From contig JAKOYE010000092.1 of NCBI GenBank assembly GCA_029780675.1, positions 37,407 to 101,406 of the forward strand: DNA of 64,000 nucleotides. The letters are read 5' to 3'. The DNA is from Actinomycetes bacterium. GTDB lineage: Bacteria; Actinomycetota; Actinomycetes; Mycobacteriales; Mycobacteriaceae. Below the pieces are notes generated by a model. That model saw only the letters and a program-made list of their open reading frames with translations. It was not told the origin of the DNA and did no database searches. The stretch's first letter is position 1. Each line of letters starts with the position of its first letter. The position numbers and the translations under genes are program-made. Below, in pieces: positions 9,997-22,514 of this stretch.

Positions 9997-10011
9997 TTCG
10001 CTGGCCGCGAA
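9997..10011. promoter_or_regulatory. Candidate ClgR operator upstream of clpC1
   Basis: TTCGC-TGGCC-GCGAA is a perfect 5-bp inverted repeat with a 5-nt spacer, agreeing with the CGC-N5-GCG core described for the actinobacterial Clp regulator ClgR. It lies about 200 bp before clpC1 in the 236-bp lsr2-clpC1 gap. The inner spacer deviates from the published preference, so this is a candidate only. A TAGAGT at 10150-10155 could be the downstream -10 element. Confidence 0.5.
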
Positions 10012-10212
10012 GGCGGAATTGTTCGAGGTCGGTAACAAACCGTCGGCGAGCGGCGTTGACATGCTGTGTTCAGGGCTCGGGGACGGTTCGTCCGCGGGCT
10101 CACGGGCGGTGACGTCAGCGGGCAGAACGCCCCGGGTGAACCGCCCCACTAGAGTGGTTCCTGAGGTGAGCGGTGCCGTCCGCCACCAGGTGACGAGAGC
10201 AGGTAACAGGCG

Positions 10213-12741
<2,529 letters not shown>

Positions 12742-12747
12742 CGGGTA

Positions 12748-12798
12748 AGACACAGGCCGAGCGGTCACCCCATCGGGGTGGCCGCTCGGCCTGTGTCT
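12748..12798. terminator. Strong bidirectional hairpin between clpC1 and lpqF
   Basis: AGACACAGGCCGAGCGG (12748-12764) pairs perfectly with CCGCTCGGCCTGTGTCT (12782-12798). The inner arms CACCCC/GGGGTG extend it to about 24 pairs (one wobble) around a 3-nt loop. It starts 6 nt after the clpC1 stop and ends 14 nt before the lpqF stop, so it suits termination of both convergent genes. There is no U-tract, as is common in mycobacteria. Confidence 0.85.
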
Positions 12799-12812
12799 CA
12801 GCGGTATCGGTC

Positions 12813-14159
12813 TCAGCGGTAGCGCGGAAGCAGCCCGAAAACCTGCTTGATGATGGTCATCACCCAGGCCCCGGCATTGGTGCTGTGGAAACGGGGCCAG
12901 TTGAGTTGGAAGCTGACCACCCACGCCTGGCCGGTCCGGTCGACGGCGTACCAACTGAAGGTCAAGTCGCCGGGGAGGTTTCCGGCCTTGGCGCCGATAT
13001 ACGGCCACTCCTGCCGATCCAGGTCGATCCCGGCCACCTCGGACATGATGTCTCGTACCGGAGCGGCGGCGCCGACAGCCTCGTGCTGCAGCGCTGCGTG
13101 CACCCGACAGATGTCCTCTGCGGTGCCGTACCACTCGGCGCCGTAGGCGGACCCGGGTGAGTGGGTGCGCTTTGGATCCGGTTCGTAGGGGCGGGAATTC
13201 GCTTCCCGCAGGAGCACCGCCCGGTCGGCGGGCCCGGCTTGTTTCCACTGTTCGCGTACGTCCGGGTTGCCCCACCCGACCGCGAAGATCTCCCGCATGG
13301 TGGGGAAGGGCGTCATGCTGGCCGGATCGTGGTGGCCCGCATGGGCCAGCGCCTGCTCGACGGCACGGGTGCCGAGCCGTTCGATGAGTAGGTCGGTGGC
13401 CATGTTGTCGCTGGTCGCGATCATCTTCCCGGCAGCCTGACGCACCGTGATCTGGGACCCGGCGGGCAGTGTGTCGAACCCCGAGGAACCGAGTTTCTTG
13501 GCCTCGCTGGTGATGGTCAGGGTGTCGTCCCACCGGATCTTCCCGGCCAGTACCGCCTCCTCGACCGCGAACAACACGTAGGTCTTGAAGATCGAGGCCA
13601 GCGGAAGCGAGGTGGAAGTGTTTGCGCCGGCGACCTTTTCGCAGCGGCCCTCATCGACCTTGGAGACCATCCAGGAGTATCTGGCGCCGGTCTGGTTCAG
13701 TGCCGCGTCGACGTCCTTCCAGGCGTTGATCGTCGGCTTCTCGGTGGTGACGGTCATCCGGCTGACCATCGTCTGATCATTGATGTGCAGTTTGATCTCT
13801 TCGCGTGCGCCGAACGAACTGGTGACGTTCAGCGTCGCCCTGCCGGCGCGGATATCGAATGAGTTCAGCGTGTAGGGGCGGTCCCACCACAGCGAGTCCA
13901 TGATGGTCGTGACCGGCTTCACCATGTCCGGTGCCGCCAACGTCGAGACGCTGTGCGTTCCGATCGGCCAGTCGGAGTTGAGCATGTCCATGACCTGCTG
14001 GGCGCGGACACCCTGGGGGCTGTTCAGGCCGATGCGCAGACCGTCGGCCACCGGTGTCGCCGGGGCCTCGGCGCAACTGGTCGCCGCGGCGGCCGTGGTG
14101 ACGATCGCGACGGCGATCGCCAGCGCGCGGCGACTAACTCTTGTCGCTGGACCGCGCAA
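12813..14159 (-). CDS. lpqF: LpqF-like lipoprotein with serine beta-lactamase fold
   Basis: Secreted lipoprotein of about 448 aa: Arg-rich N-terminus, hydrophobic h-region (ALAIAVAIVTTAAAA) and a TSC lipobox near residue 28. The C-terminal half has a class A beta-lactamase/penicillin-binding fold: SxxK as S-I-F-K in LASIFKTYVLFA, SDN in ATSDNMATD, and KAG in place of KTG. The N-terminal half resembles an NTF2-like/Cpe domain of unknown role. Enzyme activity is unproven; the altered KTG suggests a hydrolase other than a penicillinase. The long ORF start at 14459 lies inside mhuD; no ATG or GTG is in frame near the signal peptide, so TTG 14159 is chosen, overlapping mhuD by 26 nt. Confidence 0.82.
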   Translation of the reverse strand: MRGPATRVSRRALAIAVAIVTTAAAATSCAEAPATPVADGLRIGLNSPQGVRAQQVMDMLNSDWPIGTHSVSTLAAPDMVKPVTTIMDSLWWDRPYTLNSFDIRAGRATLNVTSSFGAREEIKLHINDQTMVSRMTVTTEKPTINAWKDVDAALNQTGARYSWMVSKVDEGRCEKVAGANTSTSLPLASIFKTYVLFAVEEAVLAGKIRWDDTLTITSEAKKLGSSGFDTLPAGSQITVRQAAGKMIATSDNMATDLLIERLGTRAVEQALAHAGHHDPASMTPFPTMREIFAVGWGNPDVREQWKQAGPADRAVLLREANSRPYEPDPKRTHSPGSAYGAEWYGTAEDICRVHAALQHEAVGAAAPVRDIMSEVAGIDLDRQEWPYIGAKAGNLPGDLTFSWYAVDRTGQAWVVSFQLNWPRFHSTNAGAWVMTIIKQVFGLLPRYR

Positions 14160-14451
14160 CGTCCAACACAACCTCGAACTCGAGGAGCTGGGCACCCGTC
14201 GACACCGGATTGGCCCGCTCGCCGGCATGTGCGGCGATGGCTGGGCCGCTGGCCCAGGATTGGAAGGCCTCCTCGGACTCCCACTGGGTGACGACGAAGT
14301 ACCGGGTCTCACCCTTGATCGGCCGCAGCAACTGGAATCCGAGGAATCCGGGCTGGTTGTCGACGGCGTGCGCCCGATTGGCGAACCGCTTCTCCAGCTC
14401 CGGGCCGGCGCCGGGAGGAACCTCGATTGCATTGATCTTGACCACGGCCAT
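14134..14451 (-). CDS. mhuD: Heme-degrading monooxygenase MhuD
   Basis: ABM-fold dimeric enzyme that opens heme to mycobilin and iron. The key residues Asn7, Trp66 and His75 all fall at the positions known from M. tuberculosis MhuD (KINAIEV, FQSWAS, AIAAHAG). It is 105 aa from the ATG at 14451; the track start 45 nt upstream is not supported. TAACCT lies 7 nt before the ATG on this strand, suggesting a leaderless transcript. lpqF follows in the same direction with overlap; an alpha/beta hydrolase diverges only 26 bp away. Confidence 0.95.
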   Translation of the reverse strand: MAVVKINAIEVPPGAGPELEKRFANRAHAVDNQPGFLGFQLLRPIKGETRYFVVTQWESEEAFQSWASGPAIAAHAGERANPVSTGAQLLEFEVVLDVARSSDKS

Positions 14452-14477
14452 GGCGCCAAGGTTACCGGCAGGATGGG

Positions 14478-15248
14478 GTGGTGAACTCAGTACCACTGAC
14501 CTTCCGTGGTGGCGGCGGGCACCCGATCGTGCTTGTGCACGGGCTCATGGGCAAGGGCAGCACCTGGGGACGCCAGCTGCCCTGGTTGGTCGGACTCGGT
14601 GCGGTGTACACCTATGACGCTCCGGGACACCGGGGCTGCGAAGCCGATGTGGCCCCACCGCTCGGTACCGAACGGTTCGTCGCCGACCTGGCGGCTGCGG
14701 TGGAGTCGCTCGGTACGCCGGTGGTACTCGTAGGGCATTCGATGGGCGGTTTGCACTCCTGGTGCCTGGCGGGCGATCGACCCGAGTTGGTTCGCGGCCT
14801 CGTGGTCGAAGACATGGCACCGGATTTCGTGGGCCGCACGACGGGTCCATGGGAGCCGTGGCTGCACGCACTACCGCGGGAGTTCCCCTCGGCTGAAGCG
14901 GTTTTCGAGGAGTTCGGCCAGGTGGCCGGGCAGTACTTCCTGGAGGCTTTCGACCGGACCCCGACCGGATGGCGGTTACACGGACAGCCATCGACCTGGA
15001 TCGCCATCGCGGCGGAATGGGGAACGCGGGACTACTGGCAACAGTGGTCGGCGGTGCGCGCCCCGACCCTGCTGATCGAGGCGGGGAATTCGGTGGCGCC
15101 GCCGGGTCAGATGCTGCGGATGCGGGACGTCGCGGCCTGCCCAGCCCGATACGTCCGCATTCCGGAGGCGGGCCATCTGGTGCATGACGACGCACCGCAG
15201 CGGTATCGCGAGGTGGTCGAGGAGTTCCTGGACTCGCTTCCGGACTGA
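14478..15248 (+). CDS. Alpha/beta hydrolase (Rv3591c family)
   Basis: 256-aa alpha/beta-hydrolase with the oxyanion strand VLVHGLMGKG and nucleophile elbow GHSMGG (Ser near residue 90); the general acid lies around IEAGNSVAPPG and the catalytic His is in EAGHLVHDD. The substrate is unknown. It starts at GTG 14478 or 14481 and is divergent from mhuD. The gene ends at the mutY-tail repeat array, converging on mutY. Confidence 0.88.
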   Translation: MVNSVPLTFRGGGGHPIVLVHGLMGKGSTWGRQLPWLVGLGAVYTYDAPGHRGCEADVAPPLGTERFVADLAAAVESLGTPVVLVGHSMGGLHSWCLAGDRPELVRGLVVEDMAPDFVGRTTGPWEPWLHALPREFPSAEAVFEEFGQVAGQYFLEAFDRTPTGWRLHGQPSTWIAIAAEWGTRDYWQQWSAVRAPTLLIEAGNSVAPPGQMLRMRDVAACPARYVRIPEAGHLVHDDAPQRYREVVEEFLDSLPD

Positions 15249-15260
15249 GCGACGGCGGCT

Positions 15261-15402
15261 TCTCAGCGGGCCTGGGGGCCCGCATCGTCGCCTTCGGTGT
15301 GCATGACTCGGCGTCTCAGCGGGCCTGGCGGCCCGCATCGTCGCCTTCGGTGTGCATGACTCGGCTTCTCAGCGGGCCTGGCGGCCCGCATCGTCGCCTT
15401 CG
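15261..15402. repeat. 53-bp tandem repeat (about 2.7 copies) derived from the mutY 3' end
   Basis: Units start at 15261, 15314 and 15367 (period 53). The third, partial unit is the 3' end of mutY, including its TGA (15369-15371). On the minus strand units 1 and 2 each contain a 13-codon ORF, MHTEGDDAGPQAR and MHTEGDDAGRQAR, ending like MutY. Each unit also contains a 7-bp hairpin GCGGGCC-tggs-GGCCCGC, giving three tandem hairpins between convergent genes. These may also act as terminators. In M. tuberculosis a PE_PGRS gene occupies this site. Confidence 0.9.
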
Positions 15403-16265
15403 CCCGCCAGGGCGAATCGGCCGTCGCGGGTCTGTTCCACCAGGCCGTCCACCAGCAGTGAGTCCAGGGCCCGGTCCCGTTGCGCGGTGTCCGACAGCCA
15501 CACCACGTCCAGTTCGGCCCGTTCGACCGGAGCGGAACTGGCCCGCAGTACGTCGAGTAACCGACCGCGCACCTGACGGTCGGTGCCGGCGTAGCGCTGC
15601 GCCGTTCTGGCAGGGCTCTGCCCGGGTGGGAACCCGGCGGCCCGCCAGGCACACCGGTCCAGTGGGCAGTCGCCGCACCGTGGTGACCGTGCCGTGCACA
15701 CCGTCGCCCCGAGTTCCATCAGCGCCGCCGAGAACACCGCCGCCTCCGGCCCGTCCGGCAGCAGTGCCGCCACGGCGGTGTGATCGCGAACCGTCGAGGC
15801 GGGCCCGGCGTCGGCCCGACCGTCGACGGCCCGGGCGACCACCCGGCGGACGTTGGTGTCCACCACCGGCACCCGCATCCCGTAGGCGAAACAGGCCACC
15901 GCACGTGCCGTGTAGGCGCCCACTCCCGGCAGCGTCAGCAGCGTCTCGACGTCATCGGGCACCACATCGCCGTACTCGTCGGCGATCACCGTCGCGCATT
16001 CGTGCAGCCGTTTGGCCCGGCGCGGGTACCCCAGCTTCCCCCAGGCGCGCAGCACATCCGCCGCGCCGGCCGCGGCCGTCGCCGAGGGCGTCGGCCAGCG
16101 CCGCACCCAATCCACCCAGATCGGCGCGACCCGGGCCACCGGGGTCTGCTGCAGCATGAACTCGCTGACCAGAATCTGCCAGGCGGTGGTGCCCGGCGCC
16201 CGCCAGGGCAGGTCGCGGCGAGCCTTCTCGTACCAGCCCAGGAGATCGGCGGCAGGGATGCTCAT
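15369..16265 (-). CDS. mutY: A/G-specific adenine glycosylase MutY
   Basis: Removes adenine mispaired with 8-oxoguanine. It has the DLPWR N-terminal motif, the catalytic Glu35 in SEFMLQQT, the helix-hairpin-helix LPGVGAYTA, the catalytic Asp in VVDTNVRR and a 4Fe-4S cluster motif CTARSPRCGDCPLDRC. The last cysteine spacing is four rather than the common five residues. It is 298 aa from ATG 16265, and the final residues EGDDAGRQAR are encoded by the 53-bp repeat. The track start at 16523 lies in the carbonic anhydrase gene, which diverges 37 bp away. Confidence 0.95.
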   Translation of the reverse strand: MSIPAADLLGWYEKARRDLPWRAPGTTAWQILVSEFMLQQTPVARVAPIWVDWVRRWPTPSATAAAGAADVLRAWGKLGYPRRAKRLHECATVIADEYGDVVPDDVETLLTLPGVGAYTARAVACFAYGMRVPVVDTNVRRVVARAVDGRADAGPASTVRDHTAVAALLPDGPEAAVFSAALMELGATVCTARSPRCGDCPLDRCAWRAAGFPPGQSPARTAQRYAGTDRQVRGRLLDVLRASSAPVERAELDVVWLSDTAQRDRALDSLLVDGLVEQTRDGRFALAGEGDDAGRQAR

Positions 16266-16302
16266 CGACTGCCCGCGAACCGGGCAGGGCACAATGACCC
16301 GC

Positions 16303-16920
16303 ATGGCCAAGACCAGTCCGGCGTCCGCGTGGAAGGCACTGAAGGAGGGTAACGAGCGCTTCGTGGCCGGTCGTCCCGAGCATCCGAGCCAGAGCATCGA
16401 ACACCGCGCGGGTCTCGCGGTGGCGCAACGACCGACCGCGGTGGTGTTCGGCTGCGCCGATAGCAGGGTGGCCGCAGAGATCATTTTCGACCAGGGTCTG
16501 GGCGACGTGTTCGTGGTCCGCACCGCCGGTCACGTGATCGACTCCGCCGTGCTCGGCTCCATCGAATACGCCGTCACTGTTCTCGACGTCCCGTTGATCG
16601 TGGTGTTGGGCCACGACAGTTGCGGGGCCGTTCAGGCGACCATCGCGGCGCTGGACGAGGGAAAGGTGCCCGGTGGGTTCGTCCGCGATGTCGTCGAGCG
16701 GGTGACACCGTCGATCATGCTGGGCCGCCGTGACGGATTGACCAGGGTCGACGAGTTCGAGACACGGCACGTCATCGAGACGGGCTCGCAACTGCTGGCG
16801 CGCTCCACGGCGATCGCCGACCGGGTCGCCCAGGGCGCCGCGGCCATCGTCGGCGTCACCTACCAACTGGCCGACGGCCGCATCGTTCTGCGCGAGCATC
16901 TCGGCGACATCGGGGAGTAG
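16303..16920 (+). CDS. canB: Beta-carbonic anhydrase (CanB type)
   Basis: Reversible hydration of CO2. The zinc ligands Cys51, His104 and Cys107 and the Asp53-Arg55 dyad (CADSR, GHDSCGA) match the Rv3588c enzyme positions exactly. Length 205 aa. The ATG at 16303 is preferred by homology; another in-frame ATG lies at 16294. The track ORF opens inside mutY. Divergent from mutY. Confidence 0.94.
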   Translation: MAKTSPASAWKALKEGNERFVAGRPEHPSQSIEHRAGLAVAQRPTAVVFGCADSRVAAEIIFDQGLGDVFVVRTAGHVIDSAVLGSIEYAVTVLDVPLIVVLGHDSCGAVQATIAALDEGKVPGGFVRDVVERVTPSIMLGRRDGLTRVDEFETRHVIETGSQLLARSTAIADRVAQGAAAIVGVTYQLADGRIVLREHLGDIGE

Positions 16921-16982
16921 CGGCAGGCGATCAGTCCCGCATAAGGCAAGACGACACGCCGGGCGAGGTCGGACGGCTCGCG

Positions 16983-17798
16983 GTGACCTCGCCTTACGGT
17001 GGAAACGTGCTGGATCTTGAACCGCATGGCCCGCTGCCGCCGCAGATCTACTGGCGGCGTCGCGGACTGGCGCTCGGCATCGCCGCAGTGGTCATCGCGA
17101 TCGTCGTCGGCGTGTTGATTGCCGTGTTCGGTAAGTCCGAGCCCGCCAACACCGCCACCACCTCCGCCACCGTGAAATCCGAGGCGACCCAGAGCCCGGG
17201 ACAGATTCCGCAGCCGGAGAACAAGACTCCCGTCGTTCCGCCGGCGCAGGCCGGCCCGCCGCCGACGCCCACCGAGACGGCGGCGGTGGCGCCACCGCCG
17301 GTTCTGCAGGCCGGCGACGACTGCCCGGACTCCAACCTCGCGGTCAAAGGCGTCACCAATGCGCCCCAGTACGTGATCGGTGATCAGCCCAAGTTCACCA
17401 TGGTCGTCACCAACATCGGACTGGTCGCGTGCAAGCGTGATGTAGGCGCAGCCGTGTTGGCCGCCTATGTGTATTCGCTGGACAACAGCCGACTGTGGTC
17501 CAACCTCGACTGCGCCCCGTCCAACGAGACCCTGGTCAAGACCTTCAACCCCGGCGAGCAGGTGACCACCGAGGTGACCTGGACCGGGATGGGTTCGGCA
17601 CCGCAGTGCCCGCTGCCCCGGGAGCCGATCGGTCCGGGTACCTACAACCTGGTCGTGCAGTTGGGCAATCTCCGCTCGGCGGCCGTGCCCTTCATCCTCA
17701 CCGACGCCCCTCCGCCGCCACCGGTCGAGCCCGCGCCGGGCGGTGAACCCGCTCCGGCGCCGGTGGAGGGACAGCCGGCCCCTGCCCCGGCGGGCTGA
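16983..17798 (+). CDS. Membrane-anchored extracytoplasmic protein (Rv3587c family)
   Basis: 271-aa protein with one N-terminal transmembrane helix (about residues 31-52, LALGIAAVVIAIVVGVLIAV), a Thr/Pro/Ala-rich linker, and an extracytoplasmic beta-rich domain (about 110-240) with four cysteines able to form disulphides. It ends in a Pro/Ala/Glu-rich tail. Function unknown; topology indicates it faces the periplasm or cell wall. It converges on disA with only 8 bp between stops. Confidence 0.85.
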   Translation: MTSPYGGNVLDLEPHGPLPPQIYWRRRGLALGIAAVVIAIVVGVLIAVFGKSEPANTATTSATVKSEATQSPGQIPQPENKTPVVPPAQAGPPPTPTETAAVAPPPVLQAGDDCPDSNLAVKGVTNAPQYVIGDQPKFTMVVTNIGLVACKRDVGAAVLAAYVYSLDNSRLWSNLDCAPSNETLVKTFNPGEQVTTEVTWTGMGSAPQCPLPREPIGPGTYNLVVQLGNLRSAAVPFILTDAPPPPPVEPAPGGEPAPAPVEGQPAPAPAG

Positions 17799-17806
17799 CT
17801 CGGTTG

Positions 17807-18913
17807 CTACAGCATCCGGTCGGTGATCGTCGACTCGGCCAGCTGTGCGAGTCCCTCGCGGACGTGGCGGGCCCACATCTCCCCAATCCCGTCCACGGAC
17901 TGCAGGTCACTGGCGCTCGCCGCCAACAGGCCCTGGAGCGAGCCGAACCGGCGAACCAGTAGGTCGACATGGCCGAACTGCAACCGGGGGATACCCGACA
18001 TCGCTCGGTAACCGCGGGCGCTGAGCGCGGAATCCTGCGCCTCGGAGGTGGACGGATACCCGAAAACCCTTGCCAGTGCGGTGAAGTCGAGCAATTCGGT
18101 GTCCGACAGCGAATCGAGTTCGGCCAGCGTTGAAGCGACTTGAGAATTCGATGGCGCCTGGGGGCTGGCATGGTAGTCCCTGGCGATGAGTTCCCGGGCG
18201 TTGTCGTTTCCGCCGAGAAGCTCCTCGAGTTGCAGCCGCAACTGCCGGCCGTCGGTGCCGAGTTCTACCGCGTCATTGTCGATTTCGAGCCCGATGCGGC
18301 GAACCATCTCCAGGCGTTGCACCACGGTCATGACATCCCTCAGCGTGACGAAATCTTCGATCTCGGCGGTGGAGAGTTGCCGGGACACCTCGTCGAGCCT
18401 GGCCTTGTAACGCTCCAGAGTCGCAACGGCCTGATTCGCCCGGGACAGGATGGTCGCGGAATCGGCGACCACGTGACGATCGCCCCCCACGTAGACGGTC
18501 ACCAGATTCATCGAGTGGCTGACCGAGATCACCGGAAAACCGGTCTGGATGGCGGTGCGTTCGGCCGAGCGGTGCCGGGTGCCGGACTCATCTGTGGGGA
18601 TCGTCGGATCCGGAACCAACTGGACGTTGGCGCGCAGGATCCGGTCTCCGGTGGTGGAGAGAACGACCGCGCCGTCCATCTTCGACAGTTCGCGGAGTCG
18701 GGTGGCCGCGAAGCTGACATCGAGCGAGAAACCGCCGTCGCAGATCGACTCGACTCGCTCGTTGTAGCCCAGCACGATCAGGGCACCCGTGCGGCCGCGC
18801 AGGATGCGTTCCAGTCCGTCGCGCAGCGCGGTACCCGGTGCCAGCCGGCCGATCGTCTCCCGCAACGTGGTGGCCGTCGGCGGTGCGCTGCTGGGACGGT
18901 TGGCGTTGTTCAC
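17807..18913 (-). CDS. disA: Diadenylate cyclase DisA (DacA)
   Basis: Makes c-di-AMP from two ATP and scans DNA for lesions. The DAC domain carries DGA (Asp80-Gly-Ala in [10 protein letters not shown]) and RHR ([11 protein letters not shown]); a helical linker follows, then a C-terminal helix-hairpin-helix domain ([19 protein letters not shown]). Length 368 aa is standard for mycobacteria. It starts at GTG 18913, 6 nt after the radA stop, forming the conserved radA-disA operon; RadA is reported to inhibit DisA in M. smegmatis. Confidence 0.96.
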   Translation of the reverse strand: MNNANRPSSAPPTATTLRETIGRLAPGTALRDGLERILRGRTGALIVLGYNERVESICDGGFSLDVSFAATRLRELSKMDGAVVLSTTGDRILRANVQLVPDPTIPTDESGTRHRSAERTAIQTGFPVISVSHSMNLVTVYVGGDRHVVADSATILSRANQAVATLERYKARLDEVSRQLSTAEIEDFVTLRDVMTVVQRLEMVRRIGLEIDNDAVELGTDGRQLRLQLEELLGGNDNARELIARDYHASPQAPSNSQVASTLAELDSLSDTELLDFTALARVFGYPSTSEAQDSALSARGYRAMSGIPRLQFGHVDLLVRRFGSLQGLLAASASDLQSVDGIGEMWARHVREGLAQLAESTITDRML

Positions 18914-18919
18914 AGCCGG

Positions 18920-20374
18920 TTATTGTCCACCGCGGGACCCCGGTCGCCCGAACGCCGGCCGGATTCCGGCCCGAACGGGCGGCTCCTCAGGGAAAGCAGG
19001 CGCCAGACTGATCTCGCCGAGCGTCCGCAATGCATCGACGATGGTGGCGGATTCCAGGGTGCGCAGGCCCGGTGGGGGCGCCCCGCAGCCGACCGGCACG
19101 ACGGCGACGCCGAAACCCAGGCGGGCGGCCTCGGCGAGCCGTCGGTCCATGCCCGTGACCCGGCGCAGATCCCCGGCCAGACCGATCTCGCCGAACACCA
19201 CGGTGTCGGCGGGTAGCGGGCAGCCGGTTGCGGCAGAGGCCATCGCGGCGGCGACCGCGAGGTCTGACGACGGATCGGTCAGCCGCATCCCGCCGACAGT
19301 CGAGAGGTAGATGTCGAGCAGGCCCAGGGGAACCTTTGCGCGCTCGTGGATCACCGCGGTGATCATCGCAACCCGGGACTGATCGACTCCGCTCACCACC
19401 GTCCGCCGTGGGGAGTTCTCGCTGGGCGGTGAGGTCAGCAGGGCCTGGATCTCGCCGATCAACGCTCGCTTGCCGTCGAGAGTGACGGTTACCGCGGTGC
19501 CGGGCACCGGCTGGGCCCGCTGTTCGAGGAACAGCCCGGACGGATCAGCGATACCCTCGATTCCGTTGTCGTGCAGCAGGAAACATCCGACTTCGTCCGC
19601 AGCGCCGAACCGGTTCTTGACGCCCCGGACCATTCGGATCGGGGTGTTGCGGTCGCCCTCGAAATGCAGAACAACATCGACGAGGTGCTCCAGGGCCCGG
19701 GGGCCCGCGATCGCGCCGTCCTTGGTCACGTGGCCGACGAGGATCATCGCCACCCCGGTGGACTTTGCGGCCGAGGTGAGCGCGGCCGTGACCGCGCGCA
19801 CCTGGGTGACGCCACCGGACACGCCATCGGTGTCGGAGGCGGACATGGTCTGCACGGAATCGACGATCACCAGCGACGGGTCGACGGCCTCGATATGTCC
19901 GAGCACGGTGTTCACATCGGATTCGGCGGCCAGGTACATCTCGTCGTGGGTACAGCCGGTTCGGCCGGCCCGCATCCGGATCTGGCCCGCCGACTCCTCA
20001 CCGGAGATGTACAGGGCGCGCCGGCCGGACTGTGCCCACCGGTGAGCCACCTCGAGGAGCAGCGTCGACTTTCCGACACCGGGATCGCCGGCGAGCAGGC
20101 TCACCGACCCCGGCACCACACCACCACCCAGGACCCGGTCCAGTTCGGCAACCCCGGTGGGGAAGTGGCGAGTGCGGTCGGGGTCCACCGACGTGATGGG
20201 AACGGCCGGGGTCGAGGGAGTGAGGGGACGGTGCGATCTGCCGGCCGCCGCCGTCGTGAAGACGGCGACCTCCTCCACGGTGCCCCACGTTCCGCAGCCG
20301 GGACAGCGGCCGAGCCATTTCCCGGTGACGTGATGGCAGTCCGTACAGCGGTACTGCGCCCGAGGTTTCGCCAC
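18920..20374 (-). CDS. radA: DNA repair protein RadA (Sms)
   Basis: RecA-like branch-migration ATPase. It begins with a C4 zinc finger ([18 protein letters not shown]), has Walker [10 protein letters not shown], the RadA-specific KNRFG motif and a C-terminal Lon-like domain ([12 protein letters not shown]). 484 aa from GTG 20374, which fits homologues that start just before the zinc finger; the track start is a TTG at 20404 with no supporting homology. Co-transcribed with disA. Confidence 0.95.
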   Translation of the reverse strand: MAKPRAQYRCTDCHHVTGKWLGRCPGCGTWGTVEEVAVFTTAAAGRSHRPLTPSTPAVPITSVDPDRTRHFPTGVAELDRVLGGGVVPGSVSLLAGDPGVGKSTLLLEVAHRWAQSGRRALYISGEESAGQIRMRAGRTGCTHDEMYLAAESDVNTVLGHIEAVDPSLVIVDSVQTMSASDTDGVSGGVTQVRAVTAALTSAAKSTGVAMILVGHVTKDGAIAGPRALEHLVDVVLHFEGDRNTPIRMVRGVKNRFGAADEVGCFLLHDNGIEGIADPSGLFLEQRAQPVPGTAVTVTLDGKRALIGEIQALLTSPPSENSPRRTVVSGVDQSRVAMITAVIHERAKVPLGLLDIYLSTVGGMRLTDPSSDLAVAAAMASAATGCPLPADTVVFGEIGLAGDLRRVTGMDRRLAEAARLGFGVAVVPVGCGAPPPGLRTLESATIVDALRTLGEISLAPAFPEEPPVRAGIRPAFGRPGSRGGQ

Positions 20375-20440
20375 GCCGCCGAGGCTAACGACTGGCCCTG
20401 ACAAACTCAGTCAGCGCCGGGTCCTCATTGCGCCGACTGG

Positions 20441-20986
20441 TCAGGCGTCGCCAGCGGAGATCGGTACCGCCACGGTGGCCTTGCCGGCCTTCTCGAACGT
20501 GAAGGTGAAGTTGTAGTTCAGCCCGTTGGTGATCGGTTCGGTCAGGGTCACCAGCACGCCCGCGGGAGCATCCGATGCGGCCTGGCCCGCCGGCTGCGCG
20601 CCGTTCATCTGCTGGGCACCGGTCGGCTCGGCGGGAGCGTTGAGAACCAACGCTCCGGCGGCCGGGATCGCGCCGCTGCCGGTGAGGGATACCTCGCCGA
20701 CCTCGGAGGTGATGCTCAGCAGCTTGTCGTCGTTGTCCGGCGAGTTGTTCGCGGCGACGAGAACCAGCGGAACGACCGTACCGGGCTGGAGGAAGTCGCT
20801 GGACTGCTCGGCCTGCAGGTGGACATTGCGGAGGGCGATGTCCTTGATGTTGGCCGAGGTGCCGTTGACGGCGGACTCCTGGGTCGCGGTCTGAGCGATC
20901 TGCCCGGAACTGCAGCCGGTGACGACCAGACCGCAGGCAGCCAGGCCCGCGGTGGCGGCGGTGAGGCGGGTAGTCAAGCGGTTCAC
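20441..20986 (-). CDS. lpqE: LpqE-like lipoprotein
   Basis: 181-aa lipoprotein: positively charged start (NRLTTRLT), hydrophobic segment and lipobox LVVTGC, followed by a beta-rich secreted domain. An AGGAGG lies 6 nt before the GTG at 20986, fixing the start; the track start 66 nt upstream is not needed. Matches Rv3584 by size and place next to carD and radA. Its role is unknown; the fold suggests a copper-chaperone/PCu(A)C-like or immunoglobulin-like domain, but no metal motif is clear. Confidence 0.88.
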   Translation of the reverse strand: MNRLTTRLTAATAGLAACGLVVTGCSSGQIAQTATQESAVNGTSANIKDIALRNVHLQAEQSSDFLQPGTVVPLVLVAANNSPDNDDKLLSITSEVGEVSLTGSGAIPAAGALVLNAPAEPTGAQQMNGAQPAGQAASDAPAGVLVTLTEPITNGLNYNFTFTFEKAGKATVAVPISAGDA

Positions 20987-21786
<800 letters not shown>

Positions 21787-21847
21787 CTGTCGGCCGGATC
21801 GGTGGAGCTGCCGGAGGCAGTGAGCACATCGACGTCCGAGGCCTGAT

Positions 21848-22507
21848 GTGCCGGAGACAGTCGCAGTAGTCCCGGCTGCCGGTAGCGGCGAACGTCTTGG
21901 TGCCGGAATCGCCAAGGCCTTCGTCGAACTCGGTGGCCGCACCCTTCTGGAACTCGCCGTCGATGGGCTCCATGCCTCGGGGGTCGTCCAACGGATCGTT
22001 GTCGCCGTACCGGTGAACCGGGTGGACGAGACGGCGGATCTGCTGGGGGACCGTGCCGCCGTGGTGGCCGGCGGGCCGGAGCGACTCGACAGCGTCCGCC
22101 TGGCACTCGCTGCGGTGGGCGACCCCGAGTTCGTTCTCGTCCATGACGCCGCCAGGCCGCTGACCCCGGCCGACCAGATCCGTCGGGTAGTCGAGGCACT
22201 GCGCGACGGGCAACGAGCGGTCATCCCGGTCCTGCCCGTCGTCGACACCATCAAGGCCGTCGACGCCAATGGTGTCGTCCTGGGCACCCCCGAACGGTCC
22301 GGATTGCGCGCCGTCCAAACCCCGCAGGGCTTCGAAACCGCACTTCTGCGCCGCGCCTACGACCGGGCCGGTGCGGCGACCGACGACGCCGCACTGGTCG
22401 AGAACCTGGGGGTGCCGGTGCATACCGTCGCCGGTGACCCCCTGGCGTTCAAGATCACCACCCCTTTGGATTTGCGGTTGGCCTCGGCAGTGGTTGATTC
22501 CCGGTGA
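21848..22507 (+). CDS. ispD: 2-C-methyl-D-erythritol 4-phosphate cytidylyltransferase IspD
   Basis: Third step of the MEP isoprenoid pathway: CTP plus MEP to CDP-ME. Nucleotide loop [19 protein letters not shown], the DAARPL motif ([13 protein letters not shown]) and QTPQGF are present. 219 aa from GTG 21848, somewhat short but normal for actinobacteria. ispF starts 8 nt after the stop; carD-ispD-ispF-cysS-rlmB appear to run in one direction without terminators. Confidence 0.95.
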   Translation: MPETVAVVPAAGSGERLGAGIAKAFVELGGRTLLELAVDGLHASGVVQRIVVAVPVNRVDETADLLGDRAAVVAGGPERLDSVRLALAAVGDPEFVLVHDAARPLTPADQIRRVVEALRDGQRAVIPVLPVVDTIKAVDANGVVLGTPERSGLRAVQTPQGFETALLRRAYDRAGAATDDAALVENLGVPVHTVAGDPLAFKITTPLDLRLASAVVDSR

Positions 22508-22514
22508 TGGACTC

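Noticed and set aside
15261-15402. Possible CRISPR-like array.
   Set aside because: There are no unique spacers; units are contiguous 53-bp copies of the mutY end, and no cas genes are present.
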